From Enchytraeus crypticus (Eukaryota > Annelida > Clitellata > Enchytraeida > Enchytraeidae): a DNA stretch of 64,000 nucleotides. Within the stretch, counting starts at the first letter, position 1. Every line of letters begins with the position of its first letter. Positions 11,785-20,675 of this stretch are shown here, in pieces. A program made the translations under genes and the position numbers. The stretch covers positions 411,501 through 475,500 of the forward strand of contig CAJHZI010000444.1 in NCBI GenBank assembly GCA_905160935.1. Direction: 5' to 3'. A model generated the notes under the pieces. The model did no database searches and was not told the origin of the DNA. It worked only from the letters and a program-made list of their open reading frames with translations.

Positions 11785-14700
11785 CACACACACATTTACC
11801 ATGCTTTACCATAGTTCGCGGTAGTGCTTGTCGTATCTTGACTTAGCTACATAAAGGCCTCTCTACTCTGCCCCACCCAGCAGTTTAAAAGCATCCACCA
11901 AATCTCTGTAGCAAAATTTACTGTTTTCAACAAGGCATAATCACCTATCCTGCTTTATAGCCTATTTATAGTGTATTTGAATTAGCTAACTTACAATCTT
12001 GTGCTTTTAACTGCTGTATTTTATAACGAATGTATTAATTATAACGTTATCTATACACCTGTTGTTGTGATAAATAGAAAGTAGAGAAGAAATTGGACAG
12101 CACTAGTTCAGAGCCTCCTGCCCCAGTTCTTACAGTGTGGGTGAAAGATCTGCCTCCAGCCACTAAAGCTTCTGATCTCAAAGCTCTCTTTAGCCAGCAT
12201 GTAACTGTAGGTTACTTTCTCTCTGTTTGTCTCTCATTGAAATATGATCATATCTCTAAGAATTATGTCTCAATCATTTCCCTATCGAACGTGATGTTAA
12301 GCATTCCGACCTCTCACTGCTTTAAGACCTTGAAACCTATCCCACTGTCAAGCTTCTAGTTTTCTCAGTGTTGCTACGGGATCATCGCTCCTTTTATTTA
12401 GTTATCTGGATTTTGATTTGCTGACCTGTTCATTTTTTTGTTCAGCAGCTATAATTTGGTTCTATATTGCTCGATGTTGTCATCCACTCTAGCTAATTAC
12501 TCAAATTTTTTTGGTGTGTTGTGCTGAAGATTCTTATACAAAAATTTGTGTAATTGTCTAGAGTGGATGATAATATCGAGCAATATAGAACCAAATTTTT
12601 CTAATTGTTCTCTCTCTCTCTGTTGATCTCTTTATCTCTTGCTGATAGCTACGTAGTTTTTCTGTGACTCAAGTGATTATTATAAGATGATCTGAGGATG
12701 TAAGGGGCGATCATGATTGTGTGATTGATTGATTGATTGATTGCTTGATTTAACTCTCTATTGCTAGAGCATTGATAGGATTGTAATAATGTGACTATTG
12801 ATTTATTGCGATATTAATATCAGGAAGGGCTTACTGATATATTGATGACTGATTGTCGATTTAATCGTGTGATTGACTGACGTTGCGTAACACTGCAGGT
12901 CACGGGAGCTAAAGTGGTCACTAAGTCCAAGGATCCATCAGCCAAGCGTTTTGGGTTGATAACTCTCGCCTCACCTGAAGACGTGGACAAGAGCATCGAA
13001 GTGTTCAATGGTGCGCCATTTAACGGGACCACTATCTCCGTTGAAAAAGTATGAGAAGTTTCTCTTACGCATGAAATAGCGCTGCAAGAGCTTTAGTTTT
13101 GAGCCTTTTTTGTATAGCATTGGACAGCTTTCAGAAAAAGTACGTCTGACATTTAAAACGACTAACCATTACTTATCTGGAAAACTTATTGGCAACTTGA
13201 CAGTCCAGTTGATGCAACTGGTAAACTAATAAATATTAATAGTAAATAAGTTTAACGTTTGTTTCCTCATTCAAGGATGCTGTCATAGACGTCCCCGCAA
13301 CACACATACACTACAGATCAATTCATCCAGACCAATCTGCAAAAGAAAGGTTTAACGTTCGTTTCCTCATCCAAGGATTATGTCAGAGACGTTCCCCCAG
13401 CACACATTACCACAGATCAATTCACCCAGATCAATCTGCAAAAGAAATGTGCTGAGCAGAAAAATGAAAGCATGTCTGGTGATTTAAACAAATGGTCAGG
13501 ATATATAGAGTATGTCTATGGTGGGAAAGGATATATCTTGCGCTTGCCAGAGAAAGTTGAAGGAGAAGAACAAGAGCAAAGATTAGTAAGTAAAGAGTTC
13601 CAGATCGTGGGTGCTTCGTAAGAGAGGAGAAATTGGAAAATATTTACAAGCGGCTGTGGATAATAATCATTATAGTCGCCGATACCTATGTTGCTGCTTC
13701 CTATTAGTATTGGCTGACCTAGCTAAGAACATTTGTTGTCATACTCTCGTCTAACTATTTTTTTTCTCTTCAAAATTCCAGCTTTTTCAATTTTTTGGTG
13801 CATTGTGCTGGAAAATCTTCTCCAACAAAAATTTTTTAATTGGCTAGAGTTACGGATAGTTTGTAGTTTGAAAAATGTTTTATGTAAAATTTGAAATTGA
13901 TAAAGAAAGTATAATTGATTATTAATTGTTGGAAAATTTCTATTTGTAGGGAACGGGTGGAACCAAATCAAAGTCAAAAGCTGTTGTTGTTGCTTCTAGC
14001 AGAGGTATGAGTTGTACAGATTAGATTTTGTCAATAAAATTAGTCATTTTAGGCTTAGATTATTAAATGTATACAGATAGACATATTAGCCATAGTGGTA
14101 TAGTGTTTATACAGTGTTGTACATATGTAGTTGAAATAAATTCTGAAAAATATCTAAGATGTACCATTTAGCTGTTTTAATCTGTTTTACTACATTTCTG
14201 AGTTGCTGCTATATACTAATTACTAATTAGCTGCTAACTACAAGATCGATAATTATTTATCATCTGTCTATAATATAGATTTAATATGTTTCTATATTAG
14301 TACTCCTGTATTAGCCATAGATATATGATAAATAATATAATTATTTATCATATATCTATATTATAAATATTTAATTAGTTTCTACATTAGTACTCCGATA
14401 TACAGTTGATTGATTGATTGAACTTGTTGTTCAGCTGCTGTCGGTGCTGCAGAACGAGCCGGTACTCTACGACGTCCTGTAGGCAGGGGCCCATTCGTGG
14501 TCTCTAGGCTGAGGAGAGAACCTTTCTTCAGCTCTAGAGCTCGCGGAGTTCCCTTCGTCAGCTACAGAGGAGCCGGTAGAGGCTTTGGATCTTTCAGCCC
14601 CAGGGTGCGGGGTTCATTTCGCGGCTCATCCGCGCTGATGAGGGGCAGCAGAGGCGTGTTCATGAGTGGTGGCAGAGGCGTGGCTATGAGGGGGAGGGGT

Positions 14701-17700
14701 TATTCAGGTGCTGGGAGGGGCATGAGGATGGAAGAGAGTTATATGGGCGACACGTCAGCTACAGGTTCTCATTCAGAATGATCTGTACAGTGGCGTTAAA
14801 TGTTAAATCTGTTAATGGTGTTAAATGTTAAATCTGTTAATGGTGTTAAATGTTAAATCTGTTAATGGCATTAAATGTTAAATCTGTTAATGGTGTTAAA
14901 TGTTAAATCTGTTAATGGCATTAAATGTTAAATCTGTTAATGGTGTTAAATGTTGAATCTGTTAATGGTGTTAAATGTTGAATCTGTTACTGGTGTTAAA
15001 TGTTGAATCTGTTAATGGCGTTAAATGTTAAATCCGTTAATGGCGTTAAATGTTAAATCTGTTAAATGAGCATCTCGGCAAAATAAAAGTGTGGACATGC
15101 AAACTATTCTGTCAGTTTAAGTGTCTAGATGCTGATGTAATATCATTACTTCTCTGGCTGTATGTCGTACTAACCTTACAGTTTAAGTTTGCATTTATTT
15201 AGAATTAAATCCACAGAGTTTCTGCCATTGTTTAACGCCTTGGGCTGGTTGTCTCTTGCATTGAATCATTTATACTTTTATTATAATTTTATACCTTACA
15301 TGGACCTGTTTATATGTCTATTTATTTCTTTATTTTCTTAAAGTAACCTATTTATTTGTTTTTTTAGGATGTTATATCTTACCCATTTATCTATCTATTT
15401 ATAATTTTGTATCTTATATTGACCTACATACAGACTGCGTCAAAAAAACTTGACCCCTTACAGAAAATTTTCTATAACTTTGGTATCTGATGTCTCTATA
15501 TCATGCAAATTTTATCGATAATACATGATCCAAATCTACACACATGCTGAAAAATTCAAGGAAATATATCAACTACAATTCGAGTTACAGATCTATTTGC
15601 GCCATGCCCGTACCTCTTATAGATTCTTCAAGCAGTTTGTCACCGAATACTCCTGATTAGAGCCCTTCATGGATTCTTTGTTTTGGTAGTAGCAAGCATG
15701 CGAACTGATGCGTCAGAAACCCATAGTACTTGAGATATCTGACGTGTATTACGACTTGTTCCAGACACTTCTTCCTGAGAACCAATTAGTTCCTCAACAG
15801 TAGCAATATTAGCAAGAGTTCTGGCACTTTTGGACCAGTCACTGCCCGCCTTTCTATCAGTTGTTCTCTCTCTACAATCTTCCGACAAATACTCTTAATA
15901 TTTGACAAGGACCATCCTTTCAGCGGATAGGCTTGCTTTATTCTTTTCATCCCGTAACCTTGCTCATGGAGTATTTGTATCCGCAACTTATAGTGACTTA
16001 TAGTGACTTATAGTGATAAACTGCTTAGAGAATCTACAAGAAAGAGGTAGGGGCATGGTGCAAATTGATCTGTAACTCGAAATGTGGTGCATATATTTCC
16101 ATAAATTTTTCAACATATATGTAGAATTTGACCATGAATAATCGCTTAAATTTATGTGATAAGGAGACATCAGATACCAAAGTTAGAGAAAATGTTATAT
16201 AGGAAATCTATAAAAGGTTGGGGCATGGAGTAAAAAGATCTGTAACTCGAATTTTGGTGTATACATTTCCATCACTTTTTCAGCATATGTGTACAATTGG
16301 ACCATGAATAATTGCCTAAATTTACATGATAAATACACATAAGATACAAAAGTTATTGAAAATTTTCTGTACGGAGTCAGTTTTTTTTTACGCAGTCTCT
16401 ATATGTTTTTTATTTATATATATAATTAATGAATTCAGTTGTAAGAGTATCAATTGGTTTATTTGTGCGTCTGTGTCTATATATTAATAATTGAATTCAG
16501 TTGTAAAACTATTTACTTAATTGTGCTTGTTTGTGCAGGCGCGTATGAAGAGGTAGAGACACGAAGAGATGAAGACCTGGAGCGAGTGAGTCACGTTGTT
16601 TGACTTGTTATACTGTATATCTTGTTGCACGTTGTACTCTGTACATGGCTTGTTATACCGATATCTCTCTAGTCTTGTGTCATATGACCAGTAGTTCAAT
16701 GTACAAAGTCTTACATGACCAGTAGTTCAACGTACAAAGTCTTACATGACCAGTAGTTCAATGTACAAAGTCTTATATGACCAGTAGTTCAATGTACAAA
16801 GTCATATATGACCAGTAGTTCAATGTACAAAGTCTTATATGACCAGTAGTTCAATGTACGAAATCTTATATGACCAGTAGTTCAACGTACGAAGTCTTAT
16901 ATGACCAGTAGTTCAACGTACAGAGTCTTATCATTATTAGTTAGCATTAGCTTAACCTTTTAGATTTTTTATCTGGTTAGTGGAGTGAGTTTGTGTGTCT
17001 GTCATGTTTTCTGTTATTCTCTAAGTCTTCTCTGACATTATCTTACTTTATAGTAGCTATGTCTTACAGTAGGTCAGACATAATTATCTAGATCTATAGT
17101 TTCTTTGTCCTATAGTAGCTAGGAATCTACTTATTCTGTGTGCATGACTTAAAACATTTTGTATAGATTGACTTATCGCCAGATAGATTGGACAGTTGAT
17201 TGATTGATCGGCTGATTGATGGATTTGTTGACTGGCTCATAGATAGATAGATTGATTGATTGGTTGGTTTTATGACTGACTGATTGATCGAGTGGTTTGA
17301 TGATTGATTGGTTTATTGATTGATTGATTGGTTGATTGATTGGTTGGTTGATTGATCGGGTGGTTTGATGATTGATTGGTTGATTGATTGGTTGGTTGAT
17401 TGATCGAGTGGTTTGGTGATTGATTGATTGATTCTTAGATTGATTGATCAAGTGGTTTGATGATTGATTGGTCGATTGATTGGTTGATTGGTTGGTTGAT
17501 TGGTTGGTTGACTGATTGATTGATCGAGTTGTTTGATGATTGATTGATTGATTGATGAGGTGATTGATTGACTGTTAGGCACGTCAGAAGCGTGAGGCTC
17601 ATATGAGGATGAGGAGAGAGATGCAGGAGGAGGAGGAAGTGTACGGCAGGAGGGACAGAGAGATAGAGAGAGGAAATGTGGAGTGGCAGCCTACTGTGTA

Positions 17701-20661
17701 TGTCCTCCTAGACTGCTCGAGTTTCTTATTAATTCATCAGAGAATTAAGAACTCATGTCGATAGAGCTATTTTACGATCTATAATAAGCAGATAATAGCA
17801 GCCACTTTCCCTTTAAATTTCAGGTATCAGTTTAACCCTGCAACGACCCAGTTATGCAATGTGGCAAATCTTCACGAGTGCCACTAGCACAGGTTAAACG
17901 TGAGGTACATCTTGATTGTTTTCAGCTTGTCTATATTTTAGGAAGAGTTCAGGAGGCGTGATGGAGAGAGGGGGGTACAGGGGGACAGGCAGGCAGAGAG
18001 GTGGGTTCAGAGAGACACAAGTAGAGAGAGGCTATGGGGGAGAGACAGAGTGGGGGGAGAGGGGTGACTATGATATGACTGAACTGGACCAGTACGGGTT
18101 AGTTTTGTCCCGTGATGGCGAGAAATTGGACGTTAAATTCTTACTGCTCGATTATAATTGATGTTGATTAAGTGGCGTAGTATGGTTGAATAGTGTATAG
18201 TAGAATTTAGCGCTTAGAATTTTCATAGTTTTTGTGCGTATGAAGCCTTAACGTCCTTCCTTTTTGATTCACTATGTTACCTGTGTAACACCGTGTTATG
18301 AAGTTACTGTGTTTTGATTTATTATGTTACCTGTCTATATCACCAGGTTATGAAGTTATTGTGTTTTGATTTATTATGTTACCTGTGTATCAGCGGGTTA
18401 TGAAGTTACTGTGTTTTGATTCACTATGTTACTTGTATATCACCAGGTTATGAAGTTACTGTGTTTTGATTTATTATGTTACCTGTGTATCAGCGGGGTT
18501 ATGAAGTTACTGTGTATTGATTTATTCTGCTGCAGACAGCCGATGTACGCTGATAATATGTCCTATGACGACAGGGGTGGTTATATGACTGAAGATGGTT
18601 ATGCTGATCCCATGGAACGGGGTGATTATATGGGACACTCAGTGCAACAAGGTCGCGGTGGGTTTAGAGGTCAGGCCCCTGGGAGAGGCGTGGCCCGGGG
18701 GGCCAGTAGGGGCCCCTCTAGGGGCGGCAGTGGCCCCCCTCCTGGGAGGGGCAGGGGGTTCGGTAGTGAACATTCTGGAGTTCAAGGTCAAGGTAGAGCG
18801 ATTAGAGGTCAAGGCCATTCGGCTGGTATGAGTAGAGGTCAAAATGAAACGGGGTCATGGGTTCAAGGTCAGACGGACCATTCCAGTGATTGGACGAGTA
18901 AATTCAACGATAAATCAGAGTGGAGACCATTTCCAGGTTGACCTGTCTCTAGCAGCTGTATATTGCAACTAATAAAATAATCAAAGTTTTAGCTAGGAAT
19001 AAATAAATAAAATTATCATCATCGTCTTCCCTTGAATCCCAGTTCATCTAGGATCGGGTTATTAATTGACCTTCTCCAATCCTCCCTGTCCCACTCCATC
19101 TCATCAGTCAATCCCCTATTTTTATACTTGTTATAAAAATATATATTTTAAAATATATATTTTATATATATTTTTATGCATGTGACTTAGTTACTGCATG
19201 TGACTTAGTCACTGCATGTGACTCCCTTAGTCGGTTGTGGTCTATCTCTCTTTAGCTTAAAACCTCCATCAGCTTGTTTGTAGTTGCCCATTTTACAGCG
19301 GTCCCCACGACACCCGGGCTTAGCATGGGGCAAATAGATGAAAATAGATTTAATAAATAAATATCGTAATTTGTGAATTAGTATGGAAGCGCTCCGGTAA
19401 TGTCCATATTGACATAAAGAGGATTTAATCCTTAGCAGTGATTTTAACCGCGGATTAAATAAGACAATAGCACTAAGATCCATACCAATGTCAGAAAGAG
19501 AATTCGGTTGGTGAGCGCCTAGGCTCCAGAAATTGCTATAGAAATTAAAGCAAATGGAAAAGTCTCAAATATGGGATTGATTGATGATATGATTTAAGAC
19601 AGAGAGGATTTGAGACAGTCTATTCGTATACTGACTCTAGTTAACCTGGAATTCAAGGGAAGATGATGATGATTAAATAAGAACGTCACCTTGTGACTTG
19701 AAGACTTATAATGTTTGTTCTCATACTGCAGCCAGCAATCAGACGTCAGCTAGACAACAACAACAACAGCAGCAACAGACCACCGCCTATGATTTCAATC
19801 GCTACAGTGAGGTGGGGCGAGCACAGCAGTTCTCAGCTCAACAAGATAGTTCATATGCCGGTCCATCCAATCAGGGTATGCGGCGTTCAAATTATCAATG
19901 ATTTTGTAATGACAGGGCTTTGTTATAGACTTTCGTCATATCTCTCTCTCTATTTTTTGTCTCTTTTCTCTCTTTGTCTATATCTCCCTCTCTCTCTTTT
20001 CTCTCTCTATTTTCTCTCTCTCTCTCTCACTCTCCCTCTCTCGCTCTCTGTCATTTATCATCTTTCTCACTCGCTCTCTCACTGCTTTTCCTAACTGCTG
20101 CAGTAAGTTGAATCAAAACGTTACATTCTATATCAAATATTTTACTAAAAGGTAGACACTGTAATGAGATACTCCTCTTTACATCATGACTTCTAAAATC
20201 AGCATCAATTTAACTAATAAACATTAGCTATTGTTTGCTATTGTTGTTGCTCAGGTGGTTCATACCAGACTCAGGACAGTTCATACCAATCACCCCCCAC
20301 TGCAGGTAGACCGGGCCCTGGGGGCGGGGCAGCCCCCCAGCGAGGAGCCCAGCGGGGCCACGCGCCTAGGAGCCCCTACGCCACATCAGGCGGGTACGAG
20401 CAGCCGGGCGGGGCCCAGGGCAGTAGAGTGGCTGGGCAGACTAGAGGGGGTATACTGAAGAAGACGTACAGCAGTCAGTGGGTGAGTGGAGGAAATCTTG
20501 TGGCGGGAGAGAACAGTTCGTATGAGGTACAGGAACCCACTGAACCCTACGAGATAGAGGCCTATCCCGCCTACGAGCAGAGCGTACAGTACCAGGCCGC
20601 CTATGACGCTTACGGCAATCCCACCGGCGCGAATAGCTCGGCGTACAGCTGGGGGTATTGA
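4690..20661 (+). CDS. SAFB-like SAP plus triple-RRM RNA-binding protein, 17 exons
   Basis: The reconstructed exons are 4690-4806, 6757-6878, 7979-7998, 8456-8550, 9641-9793, 10753-10905, 11335-11484, 12078-12206, 12899-13048, 13950-14004, 14435-14764, 16539-16585, 17579-17697, 17942-18097, 18536-18936, 19732-19875 and 20255-20661. All have GT-AG ends and compatible phases, totalling 2748 nt (915 aa). Domain order is SAP (about 8-39), an acidic linker, RRM1 (about 92-169), RRM2 (about 195-270), RRM3 (about 289-363), then an RG-rich, Arg/Glu-rich, poly-Gln and Tyr-rich tail. The RRMs resemble the scaffold attachment factor B family (VWVKNLPP, GAKVV, YGLVTLST, VTVEK), nuclear proteins acting in chromatin attachment and RNA processing. 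Vertebrate SAFB and SLTM carry one RRM; three is unusual. The exon 2 acceptor is the least certain boundary, and a missed microexon before it is possible. Confidence 0.88.
5020..5275 (-). repeat. Repeat C copy (RTE-like LINE 3' end)
   Basis: Minus-strand copy with the conserved LINE C-terminal peptide region (DLKIH..V.MKR), the small hairpin CCTGCCAATTGGCAG near its 3' end, and a short AG tail. It lies in SAFB-like intron 1, downstream of an unrelated GA microsatellite at 4956-4988. Confidence 0.65.
5511..5680 (+). repeat. Repeat E copy with readable LINE C-terminus
   Basis: The plus strand reads GRPQLTWDAVIKKDMKNRG, then LTDDMVWDRED and SIRIPTLVKL up to a TGA, followed by a GATGATGATG tail. 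GRPxxTW...DMK...WDR is the common C-terminus of non-LTR retrotransposon ORF2 proteins. This is the copy that best shows what repeat E derives from. Confidence 0.7.
6757..7998 (+). CDS. SAFB-like exons 2-3: acidic linker and a 20-nt microexon
   Basis: Exon 2 (about 6757-6878) encodes an acidic low-complexity stretch, STGDLSQSSDAANLDEEANG then MAEDDEMVVKRDWK, as in the acidic region between SAP and RRM of SAFB proteins. Its donor leaves two bases of a codon. Exon 3 (7979-7998) is only 20 nt, preceded by an excellent pyrimidine tract (gtttgttttgtag) and followed by gtatga. It supplies HEESQK and is the only join found that keeps exon 2 in frame with exon 4. The exon 2 acceptor has a poor tract and two AGs close together, so its exact start may shift by a few bases. 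Confidence 0.7.
7318..7477. repeat. 160-bp repeat, copy 1 (identical to 10290-10449)
   Basis: Read side by side, this segment (starting CAATGGTATGTGTCTCTTGA and ending CTGTAGTCTATATTA) shows no difference from 10290-10449. It sits in the intron before RRM1; the second copy sits in the intron before RRM2. Confidence 0.9.
8036..8312 (+). repeat. Repeat E, long copy
   Basis: Begins GTTGTGTCCGGTTGTTTG, includes GTGAGCGCCTAGGCTCCAGA, the LINE C-terminal-like CGTATCCCGATCCTAGTT, and ends in GATGATGA. The same full form occurs at 19450 and 29190. Confidence 0.75.
8431..8452 (+). repeat. TTGA array abutting the RRM1 acceptor
   Basis: Pure TTGA repeats run to 5 nt before the AG of exon 4 (8454-8455), leaving no pyrimidine tract between array and splice site. 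Confidence 0.85.
8456..9793 (+). CDS. SAFB-like exons 4-5: RRM1
   Basis: Exon 4 (8456-8550) carries RNP2 as VLWISGL and the first helix LSADLKKLLSEYGT. Exon 5 (9641-9793) carries VLAVKIVASAKDP, RNP1 as RFGQVTM, and the last half FGHKITVEL. The intron splits the domain between the first helix and the second strand, phase 0, exactly as in RRM2 and RRM3. The third aromatic of RNP1 is Gln. This is the most diverged of the three copies. Introns on both sides hold repeat C and E insertions and minisatellites. Confidence 0.88.
8975..9133 (+). repeat. Repeat C copy
   Basis: Plus-strand reading gives MLDDLKTHSYVEMKRKAE preceded by a GRGRPR-like stretch. The hairpin CCTGCCAGTAGGCAG and an AAGAGAGAGAGA tail follow. 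This matches RTE-type LINE C-termini. Confidence 0.75.
9330..9505 (-). repeat. Repeat C copy
   Basis: Reverse-orientation copy of the element at 8975-9133, about 200 bp away, so the two form an inverted pair inside SAFB-like intron 4. Confidence 0.75.
9810..9922 (-). repeat. Repeat E, short copy
   Basis: Starts on the plus strand with the complement of the GAT tail (CATCATCATC), then CCCAGTTTAACTGGGGTCGG. Inserted just after the exon 5 donor. Confidence 0.75.
9923..10190. repeat. 32-bp minisatellite, about eight copies
   Basis: Unit contains CTGACAAACATTGCATTTCT then ATAAATAAATTA, with single-base variants between units. Confidence 0.9.
10290..10449. repeat. 160-bp repeat, copy 2 (identical to 7318-7477)
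   Basis: Second copy of the identical pair, about 300 nt upstream of the RRM2 exon. The flanks differ from those of copy 1 immediately on both sides. Confidence 0.9.
10540..10745. repeat. ~42-bp minisatellite running into the exon 6 acceptor
   Basis: About five units containing GTCTAGTGGTATAGTTGTGT and TTGATTGTTG. The last unit merges into the sequence TTGTGTGTTTGCTGCAG that forms the RRM2 3' splice site. Confidence 0.88.
10753..11484 (+). CDS. SAFB-like exons 6-7: RRM2
   Basis: Exon 6 (10753-10905) begins with a basic linker (KFKRDLKRALAAANAEQ), then RNP2 as SVWVKNL and PPNTKAADLKDLF. Exon 7 (11335-11484) gives VMGAKVVATNKEPG, RNP1 as RYGLVTL, and FNGHTVTVEK. It is close to the SAFB RRM (GAKVV, SVEK). 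The 3' splice site of exon 6 (tttgctgcag) directly follows a roughly 42-bp minisatellite. The donor gtatgt of exon 6 is followed within about 10 nt by a long CT array. Confidence 0.9.
10914..11130 (+). repeat. CT microsatellite after the exon 6 donor
   Basis: Interrupted TCTCTC array on the sense strand starting about 10 nt after the donor gtatgt. Confidence 0.9.
11596..11720 (+). repeat. SINE-A copy (tRNA-derived)
   Basis: Starts GGCTGGAGCCAGTGGC, with an A-box-like TGGCGATGTCGGTAAGA and B-box GGTTCAAACCC about 40 nt later, then the shared tail CTGACATCGCTTTCGAGT. A TA microsatellite follows at 11718-11790. Confidence 0.8.
12078..13048 (+). CDS. SAFB-like exons 8-9: RRM3
   Basis: Exon 8 (12078-12206) contains the linker KKLDSTSSEPPAP, RNP2 as TVWVKDL and PPATKASDLKALF. 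Exon 9 (12899-13048) contains VTGAKVVTKSKDPS, RNP1 as RFGLITL, and FNGTTISVEK. It is more similar to RRM2 than to RRM1 (shared V-W-V-K-x-L-P-P-x-T-K-A), so RRM2 and RRM3 probably came from the later duplication. The intron position and phase match the other two RRMs. Confidence 0.9.
12452..12600. mobile_element. Foldback MITE-like element
   Basis: Two arms of about 40 bp are inverted copies with few mismatches: left AATTTGGTTCTATATTGCTC, right GAGCAATATAGAACCAAATT. They flank a loop of about 65 bp. A relative of the inner part (TTTTTGGTGCATTGTGCTGG) occurs at 13740-13880. Confidence 0.75.
13245..13470 (+). repeat. Repeat D, two partial copies in tandem
   Basis: GTTTCCTCATTCAAGGATG and GTTTCCTCATCCAAGGATTA each start a copy. 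Each continues to CAGATCAATTCA and AATCTGCAAAAGAAA. On the reverse strand the element ends GGAAACGAACGTTAAAC. Confidence 0.7.
13740..13880. repeat. Relative of the foldback element at 12452-12600
   Basis: Shares the loop-side sequence TTTTTTGGTGCATTGTGCTG and the following CTTCTCCAACAAAAATTTTT, then TTGGCTAGAGT. The outer arms are not recognisable. Confidence 0.5.
13950..14781 (+). CDS. SAFB-like exons 10-11: RG-rich region with an alternative stop
   Basis: Exon 10 (13950-14004) is a small Lys/Ser/Val exon. Exon 11 begins at 14435 and encodes an Arg/Gly/Ser-rich segment with many RG and RGG steps (GRGFGSFSPRVRGSFRG, SGGRGVAMRGRGYSGAGRG), typical of arginine-methylated RNA-binding and self-associating tails. 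A donor at 14764 (ACAG then gttctc) joins in phase to exon 12. Reading through it instead reaches TGA at 14779-14781, followed by a minisatellite and an AATAAA at 15082, so a short isoform ending here is possible. Confidence 0.8.
14795..15066 (+). repeat. Minisatellite after exon 11, about 24-bp unit
   Basis: About eleven copies of a unit like GTTAAATGTTAAATCTGTTA. It would be 3' UTR in the short isoform ending at 14781 and intron in the long one. Confidence 0.9.
15431..16399 (-). mobile_element. Degenerate mariner/Tc1-like element with transposase remnant
   Basis: Ends are inverted: CAGACTGCGTCAAAAAAACT at the left, and GAGACTGCGTAAAAAAAACT reading inward from the right. TA dinucleotides flank both sides (15429-15430, 16400-16401), as expected for this superfamily. 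Inside on the minus strand, two frames give ILHEQGYGMKRIKQ and SICRKIVEREQLIERRA, then SARTLANIATVEELIGSQEE and STRQISQVL-like NTRQISQVLWVSDASVR. This is the N-terminal helix-turn-helix half of such transposases, broken by frameshift. The catalytic domain is missing. The right subterminal region is present twice. Confidence 0.75.
16539..18097 (+). CDS. SAFB-like exons 12-14: Arg/Glu-rich helix and RGG segment
   Basis: Exon 12 (16539-16585) and exon 13 (17579-17697) encode EEVETRRDEDLER and ARQKREAHMRMRREMQEEEE. This charged stretch probably forms a single helix or coiled coil, a compressed counterpart of the R/E-rich region of vertebrate SAFB. Exon 14 (17942-18097) is RG/GG-rich (MERGGYRGTGRQRGGFRE) and ends TELDQYG. 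Phases 0, 2 and 2 join cleanly. The exon 13 acceptor directly follows a 400-bp TGAT array. Confidence 0.82.
16690..16925. repeat. 31-bp minisatellite, about eight copies
   Basis: Unit GACCAGTAGTTCAATGTACA plus AAGTCTTATAT, in SAFB-like intron 12. Confidence 0.9.
17190..17575 (+). repeat. TGAT/TTGA array abutting the exon 13 acceptor
   Basis: Nearly 400 bp of GATTGATT with GGTT variants ending 3-5 nt from the AG at 17577-17578. The sense strand carries TTGA throughout. Confidence 0.92.
18290..18530. repeat. ~48-bp minisatellite running into the exon 15 acceptor
   Basis: About five units with ATGAAGTTACTGTGTTTTGA then TTTATTATGTTACCTGTGTA. The last partial unit (TTACTGTGTATTGATTTATT) leads straight into CTGCTGCAG of exon 15. 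Confidence 0.88.
18536..18941 (+). CDS. SAFB-like exon 15: Tyr/Asp and RGG-rich, with an alternative stop
   Basis: The exon starts after ttctgctgcag and encodes MYADNMSYDDRGGYMTEDG, then RG/GG repeats (GRGVARGASRGPSRGGSG) and ends SEWRPFPG. A donor at 18936 joins in phase to exon 16. If unspliced, TGA follows at 18939-18941, with AATAAA 30 nt further on at 18971. The exon therefore looks like a possible alternative terminal exon. Confidence 0.8.
19015..19122 (-). repeat. Repeat E, short copy
   Basis: Complement of the GAT tail, then CCCAGTTCATCTAGGATCGG, in SAFB-like intron 15. Confidence 0.65.
19450..19672 (+). repeat. Repeat E, longer copy
   Basis: Contains GAGCGCCTAGGCTCCAGAAA and GACAGTCTATTCGTAT, and ends AAGATGATGATGA. 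It is about 330 bp from the oppositely oriented copy at 19015. Confidence 0.75.
19732..20661 (+). CDS. SAFB-like exons 16-17: poly-Gln and Tyr-rich C-terminus
   Basis: Exon 16 (19732-19875) has an eight-glutamine run in mixed CAA/CAG codons, followed by YDFNRYSEVGRAQQFSAQQD. Exon 17 (20255-20661) continues GGSYQTQDSSYQSPP, GGGAAPQRGAQRG and KKTYSSQWVSGGNL, and ends in Tyr-rich AYEQSVQYQAAYDAYGNP with TGA after WGY. The composition is prion-like, as in hnRNP and FET tails, and suggests condensate-forming behaviour; that is inference from composition. Confidence 0.82.
19938..20092 (+). repeat. CT-rich tract after exon 16
   Basis: TCTCTC runs on the sense strand beginning about 60 nt after the exon 16 donor. 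Confidence 0.85.
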
Positions 20662-20675
20662 GCTGTGGAGGTCGT

